Assembly: GCA_002360495.1 (NCBI GenBank)
Contig: DEQO01000048.1
Span: forward strand, 1 to 20,779
DNA: 20,779 bases
Source: Flavobacteriales bacterium UBA3364
GTDB taxonomy: Bacteria; Bacteroidota; Bacteroidia; Flavobacteriales_F; PHOS-HE28
Reading direction: 5' to 3'
Shown here one piece after another: positions 8,252-15,013 of this stretch (its first letter is position 1; the number at the start of each line of letters is the position of its first letter). The notes beneath the pieces were generated by a model that worked only from the letters and a program-made list of their open reading frames with translations, searched no databases and had not been told where the DNA came from. Made by a program: the position numbers and the translations under genes.

Positions 8252-8911
8252 GTGGCCACGACCGAGAAGGACGACTATCGCCACCAAGGGCTGCGCAGGC
8301 GTTTGGTGGATCTGCTGAAGAAGAAAGGGATCAAGGACCAACCGGTCCTGAAGGCCATCGGAACGATACCCCGACACCGGTTCATAGACGATACCGCCTT
8401 TCTGGAACTAGCCTACCAGGATATCGCTTTCCCGATACCCTGCGGGCAGACCATCAGCCAGCCTTATACCGTGGCCTTCCAAAGTGAGTTGCTCCAGGTA
8501 CGGCCCGGCATGAAGGTCCTGGAGATCGGGACCGGAAGCGGTTACCAGACCGCTGTCCTCTGCGAATTGGGCTGCAAGGTCTTCAGCATTGAGCGCCACA
8601 GACCGCTTTACCTCCAGACCAAGGATCGACTGATGGGAATGGGCGTACGACCCAACCTGTATTTCGGCGATGGCTACAAGGGTCTTCCCAAAGAGGCCCC
8701 CTTCGACCGGGTCCTGGTCACTTGCGGAGCCCCCAAGGTGCCCGAGGACCTATTGGGCCAACTGAAGGTAGGGGGGCTGCTGGTTGTTCCGGTAGGGGAA
8801 GGTGAGGAACAACGCATGCTAGTGCTTGAACGACAGGAGGATGGGTCATTTCGTTCGGATGATCATGGGCTCTTCCGGTTCGTGCCCATGTTGGCCGATA
8901 AAGCAAGTTGA
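8252..8911 (+). CDS. pcm: Protein-L-isoaspartate O-methyltransferase
   Basis: A 219-residue SAM-dependent enzyme that methylates L-isoaspartyl residues in aged proteins so that they can revert to aspartate. The family motifs are in order: GIKDQPVLKAIGTIPRHRFI (26-45), GQTISQPYTVA (65-75), the SAM motif VLEIGTGSGYQTAVL (89-103) and DRVLVTCGAPKVP (152-164). The length is close to that of bacterial Pcm. The start is GTG at 8252; no in-frame ATG lies between it and the upstream -7 element, and the alignment of the first motif supports this start. The gene is divergent from the oxidoreductase operon. A 218-nt region separates it from the beta-barrel gene. Confidence 0.95.
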   Translation: MATTEKDDYRHQGLRRRLVDLLKKKGIKDQPVLKAIGTIPRHRFIDDTAFLELAYQDIAFPIPCGQTISQPYTVAFQSELLQVRPGMKVLEIGTGSGYQTAVLCELGCKVFSIERHRPLYLQTKDRLMGMGVRPNLYFGDGYKGLPKEAPFDRVLVTCGAPKVPEDLLGQLKVGGLLVVPVGEGEEQRMLVLERQEDGSFRSDDHGLFRFVPMLADKAS

Positions 8912-8935
8912 TGTAGCGTGCGTCCGGAAAACAGC

Positions 8936-8943
8936 GCATATTT
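8936..8943 (+). promoter_or_regulatory. Possible -7 promoter element for the beta-barrel gene
   Basis: CATATTTG differs from TAnnTTTG only at the first base. It sits just after the pcm stop and inside a short inverted repeat (GCGCA at 8934-8938, TGCGC at 8943-8947). If used, it would give a leader of about 180 nt for the gene starting at 9130, much longer than the other leaders in this window. The match is imperfect, so this is tentative. Confidence 0.35.
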
Positions 8944-9129
8944 GCGCCGCCGTTCCTTGCCACCAACCTCGGAAAAGAAGCGACGAAAACTCCACAGAAA
9001 CCAGTTGATCAACAAAGATCTGTTCGCAGAGTGTGGGAAAGTTCATAAACTTGCCCCGCCGGAAGCAGCGATCTTCGGCCAAGGAAGTAAACCAAACCTC
9101 GAAACCAACACGCACCTAATCAATAAACC

Positions 9130-9999
9130 ATGAAGAAGCATGTACTGTTCTCGGCAGCCATGGTAGCTGCCATGACGGCCTCCGCTCAAACGGGGGAGAT
9201 CACCAGCAACCGCGGTGAGAACTGGCTCAGCCAGAGCGGTGACTACGGATTGACCTTCGGAGCTGGATCGCTCCTGGAATACGCAGGTAACCTGTTCAAT
9301 GGCACTACTTCGAACAGCGCGCCTACGCTCGACAGTTTCTTCAGTAACAATAACAATTCGGGCAACGGCAGTGGCATCGTGATCGGTGGTAAGAAGCTGA
9401 TCGACGCCAATACGGCTTACCGTGGCCGCGTACGTATCGGTTTCGGCAGCGATAAGACCACCGATTTCGTTCCGCAGACCCCACAACCATCGGGTGCTAC
9501 ACAGACCGTAACGGTGGACAACGTGACCAAGACGGGCTTCATGGCCATCGAATTGGGCGCAGGCCTTGAGAAGCGTGTAGGCTCGACCCGCGTGGTCGGG
9601 ATTTATGGAGCTGAGGCCAACATCGCTTTCGGCAACGGCAAGACCACGACCGAATACGGTAATGCCTTGAACAACGACAACCTCCTAGAGAACGGCCGTA
9701 CCACCGAAAGCAAGCAGGGTGGCACCTTCGGTCTTGGTATCAACGCCTTCGCCGGTGTCGAGTGGTTCTTCGCTCCCAAGATGTCCCTCAGCGGTGAGTA
9801 CGCTTGGGGCCTCAAGATGATGAGCACCGGTGCAACCGAGGAAACAACTGAGAACTGGGATGGTACCACCCTTACCACCACCACCACGGAAGGTAATCCT
9901 CAGGCAGGCGGAACTGATGGCGGTGATGACAAGAGCAGCAGCTTCTCGATCGACACCGCCCTGCGCGGTATGTTGGGTATCAACTTCTACTTCCAGTAG
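9130..9999 (+). CDS. Outer-membrane beta-barrel protein
   Basis: A 289-residue protein with a clear signal peptide (MKKHVLFSAAMVAAM, predicted cleavage after ASA around residue 19). The mature part alternates hydrophobic strands with G/N/T/S-rich loops, for example GLTFGAGSLLEYAGNLF, VVGIYGAEANIAFGNG and GINAFAGVEWFFAPKMSLSGEYAWGLKMM. It ends in GMLGINFYFQ, with the aromatic strand pattern expected of a barrel inserted by the BAM machinery. Low-complexity loops (a run of asparagines near residue 75 and TTLTTTTTE near 250) are typical of surface-exposed turns. No specific family is recognised; it could be a small structural porin-like barrel. A strong terminator follows immediately and there is a long leader upstream, so it is probably transcribed alone. 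Confidence 0.85.
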   Translation: MKKHVLFSAAMVAAMTASAQTGEITSNRGENWLSQSGDYGLTFGAGSLLEYAGNLFNGTTSNSAPTLDSFFSNNNNSGNGSGIVIGGKKLIDANTAYRGRVRIGFGSDKTTDFVPQTPQPSGATQTVTVDNVTKTGFMAIELGAGLEKRVGSTRVVGIYGAEANIAFGNGKTTTEYGNALNNDNLLENGRTTESKQGGTFGLGINAFAGVEWFFAPKMSLSGEYAWGLKMMSTGATEETTENWDGTTLTTTTTEGNPQAGGTDGGDDKSSSFSIDTALRGMLGINFYFQ

Positions 10000-10019
10000 T
10001 CGTTCCCCATTATCATTCG

Positions 10020-10054
10020 AAAGGGCCGGTCGCGAGACCGGCCCTTTCTCTTTT
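10020..10054 (+). terminator. Rho-independent terminator of the beta-barrel gene
   Basis: A perfect 12-bp stem (10020-10031 with 10036-10047) encloses a GCGA loop, a GNRA-type tetraloop, and runs into a T-rich tail (TTTCTCTTTT). It begins 20 nt after the stop codon at 9999. The stem is GC-rich in the middle with A/T at its base, as expected for intrinsic termination. Confidence 0.93.
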
Positions 10055-10445
10055 GAGGCAACTGCCATTGGCCATTTCGCTTCACTTCACTGGGTTTGCC
10101 GAGGGGTATTGACCATCCCACGGCTCAGTTCCATGGGTCCCCACTCGCCACGCGGAGACCATTTACCCAAGTACACGTGGCTCTTGACTCCGCACCGTTC
10201 GCGTGAGCGTTACACCAGCAAGGTGATCGTATGTTGCACGTAGGCCCTCCGATCCGCCTGGATCCCATGGTTGTCAGGCACTGGTCCTCATGCGGTTGTG
10301 TCTGTGTCGGATAGGTTCACGTCCTGGCATCCAGTATTCGGGTTCGGCACCCCACGTCCGAAGGTCTCACCTGACCTTGCCGCGCGGTGCAATGGCTGGC
10401 TGGGGTCGCGTTTCCCTGCTGCATGAACGCTGCATTGGTCCTGTC
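10055..10445. other. Gene-free block between two facing terminators
   Basis: About 390 nt with no credible gene: the open frames here are short, lack start signals and show no recognisable protein. No tRNA or other known RNA was recognised and no exact TAnnTTTG was found on either strand. Some pairing potential exists: 10131-10140 is complementary to 10260-10270 apart from one extra base, 10152-10157 can pair with 10188-10193, and 10361-10378 forms a 6-bp hairpin. This may be chance, a structured RNA, or a decayed gene. Confidence 0.5.
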
Positions 10446-10484
10446 CAAAATGCGAACGGCCGCCTCGTATGAGGCGGCCGTTCG
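10446..10484 (-). terminator. Rho-independent terminator of the OmpA/TSP3 gene
   Basis: A perfect 14-bp stem (10453-10466 with 10471-10484) with a 4-nt loop lies 18 nt beyond the minus-strand stop at 10503. Read on the minus strand, the stem is followed by GCATTTTGG, a short T tract, which sets the direction. On the plus strand nothing T-rich follows. Confidence 0.9.
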
Positions 10485-10502
10485 TGGATCACGTGTTCCA
10501 GC

Positions 10503-11864
10503 TTATTCCCAGAACATCACCTTGAATTCAACGCGACGATTCTGCGCGCGTCCCTTGCTGGTGGCGTTGTCGGCCACAGGCATGGTCTCACCGTGACCCT
10601 CGGAGCGCAAGCGGTTCGCTCCAACACCCTTGTCGGTCAGGTACTTGCGTACAGATGCGGCACGGTCGTCACTGAGTTTCATGTTCTTGGCATCGTCGCC
10701 CTGGCTATCGGTGTGGCCGTGGATCTCCAAGTTGTACTCCTGGTTGTCGTTCATCACGGTCACAACCTGGTCCAGGATCCCATAGCTGGTCTTCTTGATC
10801 ACAGCACTACCCGTCTCGAACTGGATACCGGTCAGGGCCTTCTCGAACAGCTTCTTGGTTTCTTCCTTGATCTCCGGGCAACCTTTCATAGCCGGTACAC
10901 CTGCCACCTTCGGGCACTTGTCGATGTTGTCCGCTATGCCATCCCCGTCGCTATCGGGGCAGCCTTGGTTGTTCACCGGGCCGGCCAAGTCCGGGCAGGC
11001 GTCCATTTTATCGGCCACGCCATCACTATCACGGTCCGGGCAGCCGCCCAAGGTCTTCAGCCCAGCCTCATCCGGGCAGTTGTCCTCTTTGTCGATCACA
11101 CCATCCTTGTCCCGGTCATCTTCCGGGTGCAGGCGCACGGCGATCGCATCGATGTAATAGTATGCGCGCTGGTTATCAGCACCTTCGATCACGCTCTTCT
11201 TCTCCAAGGAAGGGCCGAACGCTCCGATCACCACATATTTCTCGTCGCCATCGGCAACGAAGGTGCCTTTCACTTCCACCCAGTCCTTTTTGTTCTCCAA
11301 GACCGCCGTGCTGCTCACGTCGGCGGATTCGCTCAAGTGATGCCGGTGGAAGTACTTCAGTTCCGTAGGGGAGCAGTAGGCGCCGATCCCGCTCACGGCC
11401 CGGTCGCTCTTGTCGGCCAGTTTCACCATGAAAGAGATATCGTACTTCTGCCCGGCCGTAAGGGGGGCGGTCAAGGCCGTCTCCAAGTATTCGCTGTACT
11501 GGTTCCACGCGGCCCGGTAAGGCTTTTCATCCCGACCGTTCACCATGCGCTTCAAGTTCGGCCGCTGATCGTCCTTCCAGGCCACGAAGCCAGCGTATCC
11601 TTCCCCTTCAAAGGCCGCACTGGACCCCACCTCATTGTCCGGGATCCCGGTGGTATTGGCACAACCCAGTTTGCTGAACACATCAGCGGAACCGCCGTTG
11701 GCATTGGACCACCCGGTGGCACGTGTTAGTTGGTCCCAGGTCTTCGCTTCAGGTGAACGTGCTTCGAAACTTCCGTTGTTCACGAGGTTAGGCCCCATTT
11801 CCTGTCCGCTGGACAAGTAGGGCGCCAACAACCCCGCAAGAGCTAGTGGTAAGGCTACTTTCAT
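10503..11864 (-). CDS. OmpA family protein with TSP3 repeats and an N-terminal jelly-roll-like domain
   Basis: A 453-residue exported protein. The ATG at 11864 is chosen because it opens directly into a signal peptide (MKVALPLALAGLLAPYLSSG-Q); an in-frame ATG 96 nt upstream would place 32 polar residues in front of it. Residues about 25-248 begin NLVNNGSFE and have the look of a carbohydrate-binding-type jelly roll. Residues 249-330 hold calcium-binding thrombospondin type 3 repeats (DRDKDGVID, DRDSDGVAD, DSDGDGIAD, each followed by a CP-containing linker). Residues about 345-450 are the OmpA C-terminal domain that binds peptidoglycan (IHGHTDSQGD, LSDDRAASVRKYL, GRAQNRRVEF). The protein should sit in the outer membrane or periplasm and tie the envelope to the cell wall. 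It is a single-gene unit with its own terminator. Confidence 0.92.
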   Translation of the reverse strand: MKVALPLALAGLLAPYLSSGQEMGPNLVNNGSFEARSPEAKTWDQLTRATGWSNANGGSADVFSKLGCANTTGIPDNEVGSSAAFEGEGYAGFVAWKDDQRPNLKRMVNGRDEKPYRAAWNQYSEYLETALTAPLTAGQKYDISFMVKLADKSDRAVSGIGAYCSPTELKYFHRHHLSESADVSSTAVLENKKDWVEVKGTFVADGDEKYVVIGAFGPSLEKKSVIEGADNQRAYYYIDAIAVRLHPEDDRDKDGVIDKEDNCPDEAGLKTLGGCPDRDSDGVADKMDACPDLAGPVNNQGCPDSDGDGIADNIDKCPKVAGVPAMKGCPEIKEETKKLFEKALTGIQFETGSAVIKKTSYGILDQVVTVMNDNQEYNLEIHGHTDSQGDDAKNMKLSDDRAASVRKYLTDKGVGANRLRSEGHGETMPVADNATSKGRAQNRRVEFKVMFWE

Positions 11865-11982
11865 GTGTTGAGTGGTTTTGGTGTTCGTCTCGTTGATCAC
11901 CGAGCGGGAGCACGGTGAAGTGGTTCGTACAGGCAGTTCCTTCTGGTCCTTGACCGACATTGGGTTCTCTGGTCGTACGCCT

Positions 11983-11990
11983 CCAAGGTA
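11983..11990 (-). promoter_or_regulatory. Possible -7 element for the OmpA/TSP3 gene
   Basis: On the minus strand the bases read TACCTTGG, one mismatch from TAnnTTTG. It would give a leader of about 110 nt before the ATG at 11864. It lies in the 203-nt divergent region shared with nnr. The mismatch makes this tentative. Confidence 0.35.
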
Positions 11991-12034
11991 TGAATCGGGA
12001 TATCACACAGATCTTGGGAAGCCCTCCATGCGCG

Positions 12035-12042
12035 TACGTTTG
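12035..12042 (+). promoter_or_regulatory. Bacteroidota -7 promoter element for nnr
   Basis: TACGTTTG is a perfect TAnnTTTG match 25 nt upstream of the nnr ATG at 12068, giving a predicted leader of about 20 nt. No clear -33 element is visible. Confidence 0.7.
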
Positions 12043-12067
12043 ACGAAGATCTTCAATTTGGTCACTT

Positions 12068-13609
12068 ATGCTGCCGGTCCTTTCCTATTCGCAGATCCGC
12101 TGCTTGGAGGCGGTCACCATGGAACAGGGTCCGCTGACCGTGCTCGATCTTATGGAGATGGCCGGGGCTGCTTCCGCCCAACGGATCATCGAACTCCATG
12201 CGGCAGGTGTGTTCGGCGATGCGGATCGGTTCCTGATCGTGGCCGGCATGGGCAACAACGGAGGCGATGGCTTGGTGATCGCCCGGTTACTACATTCCAG
12301 TGGTCTGGAGGTGCGTGTCCTGCGGATCCTTCATCGCGGTGCGCCCTCGCCCGAGCATGCTGTCAACCATCGGCGTTTGCTCGAAATGGGGGTGGATGTT
12401 GCTGATATTGATCATTCAATCAGCGACATTTACTTATATGATAATGAGGTTATTATCGATTCCTTACTAGGCGCTGGTATTTCCCGTTCCCCCGAAGGTC
12501 TGGTATCTGAAGTGATCGCTTGGATCAACGGGTCAGGACATCCTGTTGTGGCGATCGATCTACCGTCGGGTTCGATCGCTCCGGGGGATGGACCTCCTTT
12601 CGCGCCGGAGGCTTGTGTCCACGCGCACTGTACGTTGACGCTAGAAGTTCCCAAACTTGGCTTGCTGCTTCCCGAGACCGGCCAATGTGCGGGGCGCCTC
12701 GAAATTCTCCCCATCGGGTTGAATGCGGCCGAGGAACGATCGATCGAGCGCATCGGTCATTGGGTGCGCGCCGTGGACCTTCATGATCGGCTACGACCCC
12801 GTCCCAGGTTCGGCCACAAAGGAACTTTCGGTCATTGCTTGGTGGGAGCAGGCGCGCAGGGCATGTTCGGCGCCGCCGTTCTGGCGGTCAAGGGTTGCTT
12901 GCGCAGTGGTGTCGGGCTGGTCACCGCACATGTACCTGGCGATGCTGCTGCGGGTTTGATGACCATTGTTCCGGACGCGATGTCCTGGGTCGATCCGTGT
13001 TCAGACCATTTGTCCAGCCTGCCATCCCTGGATCGGTTCAATGCTGTGGCTCTTGGCCCGGGCTGTGGGCAGCATAGCGATACTGCCGTGGTGGTGGAGC
13101 AGTACTTGCGTTCAGGTCGATTGGCTTTGGTGCTGGATGCTGATGCCTTGGGTCTCTTAGCCAGCAAACCGGAATGGCTCGACCTCTTAGGTCCGCGGAC
13201 CGTGCTTACCCCGCATCCCAAGGAGATGGACCGGCTTCTAGGCAGTCCTTCCGCATCCAGCTACGAACGATTGCGCCGGACCCAAGCCTTCGCCGAACGC
13301 CATAGGTGTACCGTGGTACTGAAAGGGGCGTATTCCGTGACTTGCACCTCCGATGGCCAGCTGTATTTCAATTCGACAGGCAACGCGGGCATGGCGAAAG
13401 GAGGAAGCGGCGACGTACTGACGGGACTGATCGCCGGGCTTTTGGCACAGGGCTATTCCATGCTTGATGCGTGCGTGATCGGCGTGTATCTCCACGGATC
13501 GGCAGGGGATATTGCAGCCGACGAACTTGGCATGGACGGCATGCGTCCAAGCGATCTCATCGATGCCTTGCCGAAGGCCTGGAAGAAGTTGAGGAGCGCT
13601 TCAAAGTAG
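12068..13609 (+). CDS. nnr: Bifunctional NAD(P)H-hydrate repair enzyme (epimerase plus ADP-dependent dehydratase)
   Basis: A 513-residue fusion. The N-terminal NnrE (YjeF_N) domain carries VAGMGNNGGDGLVIAR (58-73), the phosphate-binding loop of the epimerase. The C-terminal NnrD domain begins near residue 235 and shows HKGTFGHCLVGAG, the motif TPHPKEM (from 381) and NAGMAKGGSGDVLTGLIAG (439-457), the nucleotide-binding loop of the dehydratase. Together they repair damaged NADH and NADPH hydrates: NnrE interconverts the R and S epimers and NnrD dehydrates the S form. The length matches the bacterial fusion. It has its own promoter element. Its last 9 nt overlap the end of the convergent yciO-type gene. 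A short AT-rich patch (about 12405-12470) in the N-terminal domain stands out but keeps the frame. Confidence 0.95.
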   Translation: MLPVLSYSQIRCLEAVTMEQGPLTVLDLMEMAGAASAQRIIELHAAGVFGDADRFLIVAGMGNNGGDGLVIARLLHSSGLEVRVLRILHRGAPSPEHAVNHRRLLEMGVDVADIDHSISDIYLYDNEVIIDSLLGAGISRSPEGLVSEVIAWINGSGHPVVAIDLPSGSIAPGDGPPFAPEACVHAHCTLTLEVPKLGLLLPETGQCAGRLEILPIGLNAAEERSIERIGHWVRAVDLHDRLRPRPRFGHKGTFGHCLVGAGAQGMFGAAVLAVKGCLRSGVGLVTAHVPGDAAAGLMTIVPDAMSWVDPCSDHLSSLPSLDRFNAVALGPGCGQHSDTAVVVEQYLRSGRLALVLDADALGLLASKPEWLDLLGPRTVLTPHPKEMDRLLGSPSASSYERLRRTQAFAERHRCTVVLKGAYSVTCTSDGQLYFNSTGNAGMAKGGSGDVLTGLIAGLLAQGYSMLDACVIGVYLHGSAGDIAADELGMDGMRPSDLIDALPKAWKKLRSASK

Positions 13610-14221
13610 GCCCTCCAGCGAGCCCCTGCCTTCCCGGAGTACCTGTGGCTGACCGTGGGACAGGTCGATCACGGTGGAGCCTTCCGATCCCCCGATACCT
13701 CCGTCGATGACCAATTCCACTTGGTGTCCCAAATGCTCGTCGATGCGTTCCGGGTCGGTCGTATAGTCCACCACCTTGTCCGGGTCGTGAACGCTGGCCA
13801 CGACCAAGGCGTGCCCTAGTTCCTGGACAATGGCCACCGGTATCGGATGATCCGGTACCCGTATCCCGACCGTTCGCCTGTTGTTCTTGAACAGTTTGGG
13901 GATCTCGCTGCTTGCGGCGACGATGAACGTGTACGGACCGGGCAAGGCCCGTTTCATGATCCTGAACGAGGACGTGTCCACGGCTTTTGAATACGTGCTC
14001 AACTGGCTCAGGTCCTGGCAGATAAGCGAGAGATCGGCCTTGTGCGGTTTGATCCCCTTCAGCCTGGCCACCTCCTCGATAGCACGCGCGCTATGAGCAC
14101 TACACACGTAGGCATAAACCGTGTCCGTGGGACAGATGACGACACCCCCGGCCTGGAGTTTCTCCACCACCGTTCGGATCTTCCTCGGTTCCGGATCCTT
14201 CGGATGGATGCTCAGGATCAT
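13601..14221 (-). CDS. yciO: YciO-type protein of the Sua5/YciO/YrdC family
   Basis: A 206-residue protein started at the ATG at 14221, which gives MILSIHPKDPEPRKIRTVVEKL, close to the start and length of E. coli YciO; a longer open frame upstream would overlap the transaldolase gene. Motifs include GGVVICPTDTVYAY (about 25-38), LICQDLSQLSTYS, PGPYTFIV and TVGIRVPDHPI, and the end VLREGRGSLEGLL. YrdC and Sua5 make threonylcarbamoyl-AMP for the tRNA t6A modification; YciO shares the fold but its cellular role is less certain, so a simple 'threonylcarbamoyl-AMP synthase' label may be wrong. The gene starts 8 nt after the transaldolase stop, so they form one transcription unit, and its 3' end overlaps nnr by 9 nt. 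Confidence 0.87.
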   Translation of the reverse strand: MILSIHPKDPEPRKIRTVVEKLQAGGVVICPTDTVYAYVCSAHSARAIEEVARLKGIKPHKADLSLICQDLSQLSTYSKAVDTSSFRIMKRALPGPYTFIVAASSEIPKLFKNNRRTVGIRVPDHPIPVAIVQELGHALVVASVHDPDKVVDYTTDPERIDEHLGHQVELVIDGGIGGSEGSTVIDLSHGQPQVLREGRGSLEGLL

Positions 14222-14229
14222 AGCCCGAA

Positions 14230-14901
14230 CTACGCTTTCACCGACTGCGCAGCAGCCTTCTTGTGGTCCGCGAGGAACTTTTCGAGTCCTATGGTCGTTA
14301 GCGGATGGTCGAACAAGGCCGTTATGGCGCTCAATGGGCAGGTGGCTACATCGGCGCCTACTTCCGCACACTGGATGATGTGCATCGGGTGGCGGATACT
14401 GGCGGCCAGGATCTGTGTTCCGTATCCGTAGTTGTCATAGATCGTACGGATCTGGTCGATCAGTTGCACACCATCGGTGCTTACGTCGTCCAATCGGCCT
14501 ACGAAGGGCGAAACGTAGGTGGCGCCGGCCTTGGCCGCAAGAAGCGCTTGACCGGCACTGAAGACCAGGGTGCAATTCGTCTTGATCCCTTTGGCGGTGA
14601 AATACTTGATCGCCCTGACACCATCGCGGGTCATGGGCAGCTTCACCACGATCTGTGGGTGCAATGCGGCCAGATCTTCGCCTTCGCGTACCATGCCATC
14701 ATAGTCCGTCGCGATCACCTCCGCGCTCACGTCACCGTCCACCACCTGGCAGATGGCGACGTAGTGTTTCATCACGGCATCCGTTCCGCTGATGCCTTCC
14801 TTGGCCATGAGCGATGGGTTGGTGGTGACGCCGTCCAGCACGCCGAGGTCCTGGGCTTCCTTGATCTGGGCCAAACTGGCCGTGTCGATGAAGAATTTCA
14901 T
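14230..14901 (-). CDS. tal: Small transaldolase (fructose-6-phosphate aldolase-like family)
   Basis: A 223-residue TIM-barrel enzyme of the compact FSA/TalC family. The ATG at 14901 gives MKFFIDTASL, the usual start; the longer open frame upstream is not needed and crosses the divergent promoter region. GVTTNPSLMAKEG (24-36) and VVKLPMT with the Schiff-base lysine K87 are conserved, as is AGATYVSPFVGRLDD (125-139). F133 in SPF corresponds to Y131 of E. coli FsaA; phenylalanine there is typical of true transaldolases, so I predict sedoheptulose-7-phosphate/glyceraldehyde-3-phosphate transfer (pentose phosphate pathway) rather than fructose-6-phosphate aldolase activity. It is the first gene of a two-gene unit with yciO. 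Confidence 0.92.
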   Translation of the reverse strand: MKFFIDTASLAQIKEAQDLGVLDGVTTNPSLMAKEGISGTDAVMKHYVAICQVVDGDVSAEVIATDYDGMVREGEDLAALHPQIVVKLPMTRDGVRAIKYFTAKGIKTNCTLVFSAGQALLAAKAGATYVSPFVGRLDDVSTDGVQLIDQIRTIYDNYGYGTQILAASIRHPMHIIQCAEVGADVATCPLSAITALFDHPLTTIGLEKFLADHKKAAAQSVKA

Positions 14902-14917
14902 GGTGTGTTTCCTGCCG

Positions 14918-14925
14918 CGAAGGTA
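14918..14925 (-). promoter_or_regulatory. Probable -7 element for the transaldolase-yciO unit
   Basis: The minus strand reads TACCTTCG, one mismatch from TAnnTTTG. It lies 16 nt before the ATG at 14901, implying a leader of roughly 10 nt. It faces the plus-strand element at 14999-15006 across the divergent region. Confidence 0.45.
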
Positions 14926-14998
14926 GGTGCTCGGGACCGGCCTTTTGTCCGGCAAATGCCCGGCTGCCCGATCCGGCACGGCCCTTGACCACCGCCCG

Positions 14999-15006
14999 TA
15001 CCTTTG
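14999..15006 (+). promoter_or_regulatory. Bacteroidota -7 promoter element for the six-gene operon
   Basis: TACCTTTG matches TAnnTTTG exactly and ends 7 nt before the ATG at 15014. Transcription would start at or just before the initiation codon, giving a leader of a few bases at most. It is the only good promoter element I found ahead of the operon 15014-20521. Confidence 0.7.
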
Positions 15007-15013
15007 CTCCGCC

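Noticed and set aside
10340..10360. TTCGG-containing stretch resembling a tRNA T-arm
   Set aside because: The flanking bases do not form a 5-bp stem, and no anticodon or acceptor arm can be fitted around it.
10593..11729. 378-codon open frame opposite the OmpA/TSP3 gene
   Set aside because: It is antisense to a gene with a signal peptide, TSP3 repeats and an OmpA domain; its repeats are mirror images of the TSP3 codons.
14927..15013. Upstream start for the MORN-repeat protein
   Set aside because: It would place 29 residues before the signal peptide and precede the promoter element at 14999-15006.
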